This document shows, one piece after another, positions 39,151-47,800 of a DNA stretch of 64,000 nucleotides. The stretch comes from Bacillota bacterium. GTDB taxonomy: Bacteria > Bacillota > Clostridia > Peptostreptococcales > Anaerovoracaceae. The notes under the pieces are model-generated. The model was given only the letters and a program-made list of their open reading frames with translations, made no database searches and was not told where the DNA came from. The DNA lies in the NCBI GenBank assembly GCA_022793795.1, contig JAAWDM010000032.1:1-64000 (forward strand). The letters are read 5' to 3'. Numbering within the stretch: the first letter of the stretch is position 1; the number at the start of each line of letters is the position of its first letter. The translations under genes and the position numbers were made by a program.

Positions 39151-41017
39151 GGTCTTAGAAAAAAACATCGCCGATAAGATTGCAGCGGGTGAAGTGATTG
39201 AGCGACCCGTTTCCATTGTCAAGGAACTGGTTGAAAATGCAGTGGATGCAGGAGCAACCTCTATTGTGGTAGAAATTCGCAATGGCGGCAAGTCCTATAT
39301 CCGCGTCACCGACGATGGCTGTGGAATTCATGAGAATGAGGTGGAAACCGCCTTTCTTCGTCATGCCACCAGCAAGATTACAACTGTCAGAGACCTTGAT
39401 GCCATCGAAACCTTAGGCTTCCGAGGAGAAGCGCTGGCTTCCATCGGTGCGGTGAGCCGAACGGAGATTCTGACCAAATGCAGGGATACTCGAATGGGAA
39501 CTAGGGTTCTCTTTCATGGCGGCGAAGTTGTGACCCATGAACCTACCGGCTGTCCTGATGGAACCACCCTCATTGTAACCGACCTGTTTTACAATACACC
39601 GGCCAGATTGAAGTTTTTGAAAAGCGATGGGGCGGAAAGCAGCCTGATTATCGATTTTTTATCTCAGATGTCCCTGGCTTATCAGTCCACTCGATTCAGA
39701 CTGGTCAATAACGGAACGGTTTTATTTCATACGGGAGGAGGCAACAATCGTCTTCATACCATTGCCAAAGTCTATAAAAATGTGAATCCCAAGTTACTGA
39801 CAGAAGTAGCTTATGAAGCAGGGAACATGAGACTGGAAGGATACATTTCCACACCAGCGCAGAGCAAAAATACTAGAGCCAGTCAGATATTTTTTGTGAA
39901 CGGTCGAGTAGTAAAGAGTAAAGTCATGGAAAAAGGAATTGCAGAGGGGTATCGAGAACGGCTCTTTGAGGGAAGATATCCAGTAGCATACCTGTTTTTA
40001 GAGACAGACCCCTCCGATTTAGATGTGAACATTCATCCTAATAAGAGAGAAGTTCGGTTTGATAAAGAACAGGAGGTCATAGATTTCATCGCCCGAGGAA
40101 TCAAGGCTGCTTTGGGAACCAAGGAGGCTATGGTCAGCGGGACCAGCTTGTTTAAAGAAACGCCAAAGGAGTACAGCGAAAAGGAAGAACAGGTCGACAT
40201 AAAAATATTATTGTCAAACGTCCCTAACTTGGAGCATATCCAGAATGAGGAACCAGAGCCAGTAACGATTGAACCTGTAACCTCCAAATTAGAACACATT
40301 CCGCCTTCCATCAAAAAGATAAAGCTGCCTTCCTTTGAAAAAGAGGAACCCCAGGAACAAAAAGTGCAAGAGGTGCAGCCGGCCTTGCCGCCAAGACAGA
40401 GACTGGCTGTTAAGCCGCCAGCTTTAAAGCCTTTCGATATGGATGGGCTGAACATCACTGGATGTATTTTTAACACTTATATCACTGCAATCGATGAGGA
40501 CGCTTTTTATCTCATCGACCAACACGCTGCCCATGAGCGTATCTTCTATGAGAAACTGGTAAGAGAATACGAAAATGAGGAAAAGGCGCGGCAACCTATT
40601 CTTATGCCGTTGATGCTTGAGGTGGCTCTCACCGCCAATGAGGAACGTTTCACATGGATAACAGCCCTAAGAAAGATGGGATATACTCTGGAAGCCTTTG
40701 GCATGAATACATATCGAGTCACGGAAATCCCAACTTTTATGACCCTGACAGAAGCAGAGGATTTTCTTCACGATTTTGTGGAAAGTGTGGCAGATTCCAC
40801 TGACCTTCGCAACCATGTGGTCATCGATAAGCTGATTATGAAGTCCTGTAAATCAGCGGTAAAGGGAGGCGACAGACTATCTATGGAAGAGATGTCAGCC
40901 TTATTAAAGGATTTGAAAGGCTGTGTGAATCCTTTTAGCTGTCCTCACGGCAGACCAACCTTGATCCGTATGACTCGTTATGAAATTGAACGACTGTTTA
41001 AGAGGATTCAATCATGA
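39143..41017 (+). CDS. mutL: DNA mismatch repair protein MutL
   Basis: IADKIAAGEVIERPVSIVKELVENAVDAGA; GFRGEALASIGAVS. Confidence 0.97.
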   Translation: MIKVLEKNIADKIAAGEVIERPVSIVKELVENAVDAGATSIVVEIRNGGKSYIRVTDDGCGIHENEVETAFLRHATSKITTVRDLDAIETLGFRGEALASIGAVSRTEILTKCRDTRMGTRVLFHGGEVVTHEPTGCPDGTTLIVTDLFYNTPARLKFLKSDGAESSLIIDFLSQMSLAYQSTRFRLVNNGTVLFHTGGGNNRLHTIAKVYKNVNPKLLTEVAYEAGNMRLEGYISTPAQSKNTRASQIFFVNGRVVKSKVMEKGIAEGYRERLFEGRYPVAYLFLETDPSDLDVNIHPNKREVRFDKEQEVIDFIARGIKAALGTKEAMVSGTSLFKETPKEYSEKEEQVDIKILLSNVPNLEHIQNEEPEPVTIEPVTSKLEHIPPSIKKIKLPSFEKEEPQEQKVQEVQPALPPRQRLAVKPPALKPFDMDGLNITGCIFNTYITAIDEDAFYLIDQHAAHERIFYEKLVREYENEEKARQPILMPLMLEVALTANEERFTWITALRKMGYTLEAFGMNTYRVTEIPTFMTLTEAEDFLHDFVESVADSTDLRNHVVIDKLIMKSCKSAVKGGDRLSMEEMSALLKDLKGCVNPFSCPHGRPTLIRMTRYEIERLFKRIQS

Positions 41018-41943
41018 GGAAGGATACCATTATCGTGGTAGCAGGGCCCACTGCCGTAGGAAAAACCCGTTATGCCATAGAGGTGGCTAAGGCGTTTCAC
41101 GGGGAAATTGTCTCCTGCGACTCCATGCAGCTATATCGCTATATGGACATCGGCAGCGCCAAGCCTACAGCAGAAGAACGGAAGCAAGTAAAACATTATC
41201 TGGTAGACGAAATAGACCCTAGGACCCCGTTCTCTGTAGCAGAGTATCAGGGACTTGCAAGAAAAGCCATAGACCATATATTTTGCAAAGGAATGACCCC
41301 TGTCATTGCAGGCGGAACAGGGCTGTATCTCAACTCACTGCTCTATGAAATGGATTTTAGTCAGGCGCCAAGTACGCCGGAATTGCGAAAACAGCTGGAA
41401 GCAGAGGCCAATACTTATGGGGCGCTCTATCTCCATGAAAAGCTGAAACAGCTGGATACCGCAGCAGCAGAGCGAATCCATCCCAACAATGTGAAAAAGG
41501 TGATTCGGGCCATAGAAGGAGCCAGCAGCGGTAATCATATCGGCGACTTTAGAAATTGTAAAGAAAAATGTAAGAATTATCATCCAATCTTAATTGGATT
41601 GACTAGGAACCGCCAGGAACTTTATGGTAGAATCAATGATAGAGTAGATGCGCTGGTGGAGCAGGGGCTTTTTGATGAAGTGAAAGACCTGATGTCCATG
41701 GGGCTGACTGAATCGGATATTTCTATGAAGGGAATCGGCTATAAGGAAATTATCGGCTATTTACAAGGTCTGTATGATTTGCCATCGGCCATCGAGCTGA
41801 TAAAAAAGAATACCCGCCATCTGGCAAAACGGCAGTTGACCTGGTTTCGCCGCTATGAGGATATGCATTGGTTCAATTTGAGCGAGTATGACACAGATGA
41901 AATTGCAACAGAGGAAATCATCAAATGGCTGAAAAACAAATAA
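41014..41943 (+). CDS. miaA: tRNA dimethylallyltransferase
   Basis: VVAGPTAVGKTRYAIEVAKAFHGEIVSCDSMQLYRYMDIGSAKPT. Confidence 0.96.
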   Translation: MRKDTIIVVAGPTAVGKTRYAIEVAKAFHGEIVSCDSMQLYRYMDIGSAKPTAEERKQVKHYLVDEIDPRTPFSVAEYQGLARKAIDHIFCKGMTPVIAGGTGLYLNSLLYEMDFSQAPSTPELRKQLEAEANTYGALYLHEKLKQLDTAAAERIHPNNVKKVIRAIEGASSGNHIGDFRNCKEKCKNYHPILIGLTRNRQELYGRINDRVDALVEQGLFDEVKDLMSMGLTESDISMKGIGYKEIIGYLQGLYDLPSAIELIKKNTRHLAKRQLTWFRRYEDMHWFNLSEYDTDEIATEEIIKWLKNK

Positions 41944-43052
41944 GAATCCACAATAAAACCGATAAACCGGACAACATTATAGAGAAGGAAAACGATATTT
42001 TTCTCCAATGTGAGACCATAGAAAAAGAGCTTCCAGGATTCCTACGAGGCTATTTCGCATATCTTAGGGGAAATGTGCTTCCCCAGTCCAGACTGGCCTA
42101 TCTTCATGACGTCAGATTTTTCTTTCAGTATCTGGTAAAGGAAACCGATTTAACAGAGGCAGAAACTACTGATAAGATTAAGCTTTCCGAGTTGGCAGCC
42201 GTACAAGCAGTAGATGTGAATCTGTTTATCGATTATTGCCGCAAATACAAGGTGGAGACAGAGAAAAACGTCTATATCTATGAAAATACCAATAAGACTT
42301 TAGCAAGAAAGAAATCTGCGGTTTCCGTACTGTTTAAACAACTTTATCGGGACGGTCTTTTGGAAAAAAACATCACAGACGGGTTTGACCCTATTCGAGT
42401 GCCAAAGCCGGGAGAGCGGGAAATCAAGGCTCTTCAGGACGATGAGGTAATGATTATGCTGGATGCGGTCACCAGCGGAACGGGGCTCACAGCCCATGAA
42501 AAGTCTTACTGGGAAAAGACCAAACTGCGTGATAAAGCTATTTTGGTCATGTTTCTTACCTATGGTCTTCGCCTTTCCGAATTGCAGCAGCTCAATATCT
42601 CCTCCTTTCAGTGGAACAGGGGGGAGTTTAAGATTTATCGCAAGCGTGGAAAGGAAGCCTTGATGCCTTTAAACGATTCGGTCACTATGGTGGTGCAGGA
42701 CTATCTGGAATTAGAACGACCTAATGAGGATAGAATCCAGGAGGGACATGAGGATGCTTTATTTCTGTCGCTGCAGGGCCGACGGATGACAGAGCGGCAA
42801 ATTCGAGAGTTGGTTAAGAAATACACAGCCATTGCTCTGGATACATCCAAACACGGTGGATATAGTCCTCATAAGCTGCGGGCCACGGCAGCTACCAGCC
42901 TGATCGGTAGAGGAAACTCTATCTTTGACGTACAGGCTCTTTTGGATCATGAACAGGTGACAACCACTCAACTCTATGCTCGTCACAAGATGGGAGTTAA
43001 GCGAGATTTGGTAAAGGATATGGAATGGGAAATCGAAAGAAAGGAAAAATAA
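41925..43052 (+). CDS. Tyrosine recombinase (XerC/D-like integrase)
   Basis: TYGLRLSELQQLNIS (R box), HKLRATAATSL (HxLR), LLDHEQVTTTQLYARH. Confidence 0.9.
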   Translation: MAEKQIRIHNKTDKPDNIIEKENDIFLQCETIEKELPGFLRGYFAYLRGNVLPQSRLAYLHDVRFFFQYLVKETDLTEAETTDKIKLSELAAVQAVDVNLFIDYCRKYKVETEKNVYIYENTNKTLARKKSAVSVLFKQLYRDGLLEKNITDGFDPIRVPKPGEREIKALQDDEVMIMLDAVTSGTGLTAHEKSYWEKTKLRDKAILVMFLTYGLRLSELQQLNISSFQWNRGEFKIYRKRGKEALMPLNDSVTMVVQDYLELERPNEDRIQEGHEDALFLSLQGRRMTERQIRELVKKYTAIALDTSKHGGYSPHKLRATAATSLIGRGNSIFDVQALLDHEQVTTTQLYARHKMGVKRDLVKDMEWEIERKEK

Positions 43053-43059
43053 TATAGAT

Positions 43060-44349
43060 ATGAACTATACACAGCAGTTATTAAGGGAAAAATTCAACAT
43101 CGACCAGCGGGTTTTAGACCTGATTGACTGGGCAGAGGCAGAGGTTGCACCCCAGTTTGCCGCCCTAGACGACATTATGGCATATAATCAGTATAAAATC
43201 CTGGATGCATTTCAGAAAAACAGAATCAGCGATATGCATTTCCGCTGGAATACCGGATATGGCTATGACGATATTGGCCGTGAGACCTTGGAAAGACTTT
43301 ATGCAGATATTTTTCATACCGATGGCGCTCTGGTACGTCCAACTATTGTAAACGGCACCCATGCTCTAGCTATCACCTTATTGGGAGTGTTAAGACCAGG
43401 AGATGAATTGATTTATTGTACCGGCGGTCCTTACGATACGCTGGAAGAGGTCATCGGCATCCGTGGCGAGGGCAATGGTTCCCTTAAAGATTACGGCATA
43501 ACCTATAAGCAGGTGGAACTGTTACCAGACGGTTCTATCGATCTGGAAGGGATACGAAAGGCCATCTCTGAAAAAACCAGAATGGTAACGGTACAGCGGG
43601 CCACTGGCTATGGTTGGAGAAAGGCCATTACCATCGACCAGATCCGGCAGTGGGCGGAATTTGTAAAGGAAATCAATCCCAACATCGTAAAGATGGTGGA
43701 TAACTGTTATGGAGAATTCTTAGATGTACTGGAACCCACCGATGTGGGCGCCGATGTAATCGCTGGTTCTCTCATCAAGAATCCGGGCGGCGGTCTGGCT
43801 CTTACCGGTGGTTATGTGGCCGGCAGAGCTGATTTAATCGACAAAATTCAGTATCGCATGACTTGTCCAGGTATCGGTGGTGAATGTGGACTGACCTTCG
43901 GACAAACCAGGGCCATGTTCCAGGGCATGTTTCTTGCACCAAAGGTTGTCAATGGAGCAGTAAAGGGGGCTGTTCTGTGTGGCAAAGCTTATGAAAAACT
44001 AGGATATGAGATCTGTCCAAAGGCGGAGGATACTCGTAGCGACATCATTCAGGCTATCTGTTTAGGCAGTCCGGAGGCAGTGGTAACCTTCTGTGAAGGC
44101 ATACAGGCAGCAGCGCCAATCGATGCCCATGTCAGTCCGGTACCTTGGGATATGCCGGGCTATGAGTCACAGGTGGTTATGGCAGCAGGCGCCTTTGTTC
44201 AGGGTTCATCCATCGAACTTTCTGCGGATGCACCGATCAGACCGCCTTATAACGTGTACTTTCAAGGGGGGCTTACCTATGAACATTCCAAATTTGGCGT
44301 CATGAAATCCATCGATGCATTGCTGAAGAAGGACCTGCTGAAATTATAA
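43060..44349 (+). CDS. Methionine gamma-lyase family / aluminium resistance (YnbB-like) protein
   Basis: FRWNTGYGYDDIGRETLERLYADIFHTDGALVRP; NPGGGLALTGGYVAG PLP lysine region. Confidence 0.92.
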   Translation: MNYTQQLLREKFNIDQRVLDLIDWAEAEVAPQFAALDDIMAYNQYKILDAFQKNRISDMHFRWNTGYGYDDIGRETLERLYADIFHTDGALVRPTIVNGTHALAITLLGVLRPGDELIYCTGGPYDTLEEVIGIRGEGNGSLKDYGITYKQVELLPDGSIDLEGIRKAISEKTRMVTVQRATGYGWRKAITIDQIRQWAEFVKEINPNIVKMVDNCYGEFLDVLEPTDVGADVIAGSLIKNPGGGLALTGGYVAGRADLIDKIQYRMTCPGIGGECGLTFGQTRAMFQGMFLAPKVVNGAVKGAVLCGKAYEKLGYEICPKAEDTRSDIIQAICLGSPEAVVTFCEGIQAAAPIDAHVSPVPWDMPGYESQVVMAAGAFVQGSSIELSADAPIRPPYNVYFQGGLTYEHSKFGVMKSIDALLKKDLLKL

Positions 44350-44377
44350 CAGCATAAAACAAGGGGATAAAAACATA

Positions 44378-45118
44378 ATGGGAATTGAGAACATCAAACA
44401 AGAAAAAAAGAATAATGTTAAGCGGCTCTTCATCTCTATTTTGAAAGTCGCTGTGCTGCTGGCCATTGTAATCGGTATTCCACTCTACATATTCTTTTGT
44501 CAAAAGGATTTGCTAGCATCTTTTAAGGATTATCATGATGTGGTAGCTTTTTTACAGCGATATGAGACGGAATCTATCTTTGTCTATATCGGTCTTCAGG
44601 TGCTGCAAATCGTTATCAGTGTCATTCCAGGGCAGGTCTTTCAAATGGCCGCCGGCTTTCTCTATGGTTTTTGGGCTGCGCTGCTCTATGCCATGATTGG
44701 AGCCATTATCGGCACTGCCATATCCTATTATCTGGCAAAGATACTAGGAAGAGATTTTCTTCATCTGTTCTTCGGCGAGGAGAAAATGTCATATTATGTG
44801 GCACGACTCAATTCCAAGCAGGCCTATACCATCGTGTTCTTGCTCTATTTGATTCCTGGTATTCCAAAGGATATGGTCAGTTATGCTGCTGGGGTTTCGG
44901 AGATGCGCTTTAAACCATTTCTGCTGCTCTCGGTGGTGGGCCGGCTTCCAGGCATGATTGGATGTCTGCTCATGGGTATGTTCCTTTACCAGGAAAATTA
45001 TATTGCGCTGGGTGTTGTAAGCGTCATTGCCGTCATTGCATTTTTGCTTTGCATCTTATTCCGCAAGAAAATAAATAGCTACCTGGATCATATTTATGCT
45101 AGGATTTCAAAGAAATAG
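44378..45118 (+). CDS. TVP38/TMEM64 (VTT domain) membrane protein
   Basis: FQMAAGFLYGFWAALLYAMIGAIIGTAISYYLAKILGRDF; YLIPGIPKDMVSYAAG. Confidence 0.92.
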   Translation: MGIENIKQEKKNNVKRLFISILKVAVLLAIVIGIPLYIFFCQKDLLASFKDYHDVVAFLQRYETESIFVYIGLQVLQIVISVIPGQVFQMAAGFLYGFWAALLYAMIGAIIGTAISYYLAKILGRDFLHLFFGEEKMSYYVARLNSKQAYTIVFLLYLIPGIPKDMVSYAAGVSEMRFKPFLLLSVVGRLPGMIGCLLMGMFLYQENYIALGVVSVIAVIAFLLCILFRKKINSYLDHIYARISKK

Positions 45119-45135
45119 TTGGAGGGTATGTGTGA

Positions 45136-45669
45136 ATGTTTAGAAAAGCATGTTTAAAAGATATCGACAGAATCAGTGAGATTTATGATGAAATTCATAC
45201 AGAAGAGGAAGTCGGAAGAACTTCTATTGGCTGGATTAGAAACGTTTATCCCACCAGGAAGACGGCTGAAGACTCTATACACGTAGAAGAAATGTTTGTG
45301 GAAGAGATTGACGGACAGATTGTTGCTGCTGCCAAAATCAACCAAGAACAGGTTCCAGAATACGCTTTGGCCACCTGGAACTATCCTGCATCTGATGAAC
45401 AGATTATGGTTCTACATACTTTAGTGGTATCTCCATCAGTAAAAGGCAGTGGCTATGGTACTGAATTTGTAAAGTTTTATGAAAGCTATGCAAGGGAGCA
45501 AGGCTGCCCTTATCTTCGTATGGACACCAATGAGAAAAATATGGCAGCCAGAGCTTTGTATAAGAAGCTGGGATATACAGAGGTTTCCATCGTGCCATGT
45601 GAATTCAATGGAATTGAAGGCGTTCGTCTGGTATGTTTGGAAAAGCGGCTCACCAAGACAGGTGATTAA
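45136..45669 (+). CDS. GNAT family N-acetyltransferase
   Basis: MVLHTLVVSPSVKGSGYGTEFVKFYESYAREQGCPYLRMDT. Confidence 0.92.
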   Translation: MFRKACLKDIDRISEIYDEIHTEEEVGRTSIGWIRNVYPTRKTAEDSIHVEEMFVEEIDGQIVAAAKINQEQVPEYALATWNYPASDEQIMVLHTLVVSPSVKGSGYGTEFVKFYESYAREQGCPYLRMDTNEKNMAARALYKKLGYTEVSIVPCEFNGIEGVRLVCLEKRLTKTGD

Positions 45670-45835
45670 GACCGCCTACAAAGCAGGAATGATTCAAGAT
45701 GAAGAAGCATGGCTCAGTGCGCTGTCGTCCAGGAAAAATGTGTCTCATACATACAGGCAGAAATGGAAAATTGGATATAGCTCAAACAGTTTTAGGCGTT
45801 GCTTTAGGCAGCACTTTTTATTTTCACAGATTTGA

Positions 45836-45906
45836 GAACATTTGTTTTATTTTTTCTTGACAAAGAACATTCATTCTGCTATATTATAAAAAAGAACAAA
45901 TGTTTC
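45836..45906 (+). promoter_or_regulatory. Promoter with three LexA-like (SOS/Cheo-like) boxes
   Basis: GAACATTTGTTT 45836, GAACATTCATTC 45865, GAACAAATGTTTC 45894; promoter TTGACA 45857 -N17- TATATT 45880. Confidence 0.7.
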
Positions 45907-45924
45907 AAAAGGAGAGCATAGCCA

Positions 45925-46224
45925 ATGAGAAGATATAGAATCGCAAATAGATTTAGATTTACCTTATTTGTAGTCATTATGATTTTATTATTAACCACAA
46001 CTCTGAACTTTGCATTGGGTACTGGCACTGCAGACAGCTTAACCAAAGTGTCCTATATGGATTTAAAGGTTACTTCTGGAGATACCTTATGGGATATCGC
46101 ACAGACATATATGTCAGATACCGATGATGTTCGTCATGCAGTCTATACATTATGTCAGATTAACAATATTTCAGCTGATGAGCTTCATTCTGGGATGACA
46201 ATTCAGATTCCAGTTGCCGTGTAA
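45925..46224 (+). CDS. YneA-like TM + LysM cell-division suppressor candidate
   Basis: 99 aa, N-terminal TM, LysM LKVTSGDTLWDIAQTYMSDTDDVRHAVYTLCQINNIS...MTIQIPV; SOS-type boxes upstream. Confidence 0.82.
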   Translation: MRRYRIANRFRFTLFVVIMILLLTTTLNFALGTGTADSLTKVSYMDLKVTSGDTLWDIAQTYMSDTDDVRHAVYTLCQINNISADELHSGMTIQIPVAV

Positions 46225-46506
46225 ATTTTTTAAAGGTATAAAGTATCGATTATTTATAAAAAATCGCTTAAAACGTAAAATAGAGCCTCGCTTTTTATTA
46301 TTTGTCTATAAGAATTGTATTTTAAAATTTCTATAAAGGGGATTTACATATAGAATTTAGGGGTTATATTGGTTGTCCGAAAAATGAGAAACTGTGACAA
46401 TGGAATAGAGAAAACAATTTATAAGAAACTACATAATAAAAAGAAATAAATAAGGCGACATAACCATATAAGTATTATAGCATCATTCAATATGTAATTG
46501 ATAAAA

Positions 46507-46584
46507 CTAAATAATTGCTAAAACTGGGATCGGGAATCCTACCAAGAACAGTACGTTGAGAATACACACATCCGAGAAAATCAT
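46507..46584 (-). CDS. Putative 25-aa hydrophobic peptide MIFSDVCILNVLFLVGFPIPVLAII
   Basis: SD GGAGG 9 nt upstream of ATG; hydrophobic; SD-sequestering complementarity; not in ORF track. Confidence 0.5.
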   Translation of the reverse strand: MIFSDVCILNVLFLVGFPIPVLAII

Positions 46585-46615
46585 CGTCAAACCTCCGATC
46601 CTTGTTTTTAGAGGT

Positions 46616-46653
46616 ATAACTATTCCCAAAATTGTGATTTTAGGAATAGTTAT
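46616..46653 (-). other. Long inverted repeat upstream of micro-ORF
   Basis: ATAACTATTCC-c-AAAAT-tgtg-ATTTT-a-GGAATAGTTAT, 16 bp with one mismatch. Confidence 0.85.
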
Positions 46654-46718
46654 GGCTGGCTTTAAAACGAGCCCTTTTCTTCTAAGAGCCCGTCCCGGCG
46701 ATAGCTGTTTCGTTGAAT

Positions 46719-47168
46719 TTACTCTGATTGTCGTTTTTCGTAAGCTAATTTATCCAGATAGCTTTGCAGAATTAACACAGCTGCTTGTTTATCTATGACT
46801 TCTTTTCTTTTTTTTCGACTTACATCAGCGTCTATTAACACTCGCTCTGCCATAACTGTAGTCAGACGCTCATCTTGCCAAACGATTTCAATACCTTTCA
46901 TACCAGTGCTACGCATTTTATTTTCTAACATGGTACGGAATTCATAAACCTTCTCCGTTTGGATGCTGTCAGTGCCATCCAGTTTCTTATTGAGGCCTAT
47001 CACAATGGTATCACATTCATATTCTTTTACCATATCTAAGATTTTACCAGTATCCTTACGAATACCTACCCTCTCCAGGGTAGTGATGCCCTGTGCTGTA
47101 ATATTTAAAGGGTCTGATATGGCGATGCCAACGGTTTTATCGCCTACGTCTAATCCTATCTTTCTCAT
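46719..47168 (-). CDS. ruvX: Holliday junction resolvase RuvX/YqgF
   Basis: MRKIGLDVGDKTVGIAISDPLNITAQGITTLER. Confidence 0.96.
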   Translation of the reverse strand: MRKIGLDVGDKTVGIAISDPLNITAQGITTLERVGIRKDTGKILDMVKEYECDTIVIGLNKKLDGTDSIQTEKVYEFRTMLENKMRSTGMKGIEIVWQDERLTTVMAERVLIDADVSRKKRKEVIDKQAAVLILQSYLDKLAYEKRQSE

Positions 47169-47190
47169 ATTTTTCCTTTCCTTGTTTATA

Positions 47191-47420
47191 TCGGTTTAGC
47201 AGGAACCTCACTGAGCAGTCGTCGCCTTGCCGTCCTCCAACTCACTATGTTCGTTGTTTTGCGGGGCTCCTTTGCATAAGTTCGGTTTAGCCAAATCAGA
47301 GATTTGGAACCTCACTGAGCAGTCGATTCCTTGCGGCTCTCACCTCCCTACGGTCGGTGTTATCCGTGGAATCTATGCATAAGTTCGCCTTAGCGAAATC
47401 ATAGATTTCGAGGCTCACTT
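47191..47420. repeat. Tandem ~90-103 bp structured repeat (two copies plus a partial third)
   Basis: Repeated CGGTTTAGC...AACCTCACTGAGCAGTCG...CCTTGC...TTTGCATAAGTTCG / CTATGCATAAGTTCG; internal hairpins at 47291-47307 and 47394-47410. Confidence 0.88.
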
Positions 47421-47424
47421 AAAA

Positions 47425-47459
47425 AAGACGGACTTTAACAAAGGGTTAAAGTCCGTCTT
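47425..47459 (-). terminator. Terminator for the ireB (alaS) unit
   Basis: Inverted repeat AGACGGACTTTAAC/GTTAAAGTCCGTCT; T run on minus strand. Confidence 0.88.
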
Positions 47460-47473
47460 GATTACCGAATTTA

Positions 47474-47716
47474 TTATTTATCCAAGTAATAACGCAGTAA
47501 TTCTTCCAGAAGATCGTCGCGGTCAATGCTTTTAATCATGGTACGAGCGTTATTATGGCTGGTAATGTAGGACGGGTCTCCTGAAATGATGTAGCCAACT
47601 AATTGATCGATTGCGTTATATTCCTTTTCCTCTAAAGCATGAAAAACCGCCTCAATGATCTCACGATTGGTCTTTTGCGTCTTAAAAGAATTAAACGTAA
47701 TGGTTGTTCTATCCAT
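47474..47716 (-). CDS. ireB: IreB family regulatory phosphoprotein
   Basis: [50 protein letters not shown]; ruvX-ireB-alaS context. Confidence 0.93.
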   Translation of the reverse strand: MDRTTITFNSFKTQKTNREIIEAVFHALEEKEYNAIDQLVGYIISGDPSYITSHNNARTMIKSIDRDDLLEELLRYYLDK

Positions 47717-47800
47717 CTGTCAAGCCCCTTTCTGCTGTGTAGCTTCTGCAATAAGGTCTTTGCTTTCTGCCTTTAGCATACCAACGTAATTATTATACTA

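Noticed and set aside
45479-45835. 118-aa plus ORF overlapping the GNAT gene
   Set aside because: Overlaps the GNAT CDS in another frame; the 45679-45840 tail has low-quality coding signal and no SD.
46556-46798. Plus-strand ORF of 80 aa overlapping the ruvX end
   Set aside because: Antisense to the ruvX 3' end and the structured region; no SD and no family-like composition. The minus-strand micro-ORF is better supported.
47191-47420. Possible CRISPR array
   Set aside because: Only two to three units of ~90-103 bp with conserved internal sequence; no short repeats with unique spacers and no cas genes in the window.
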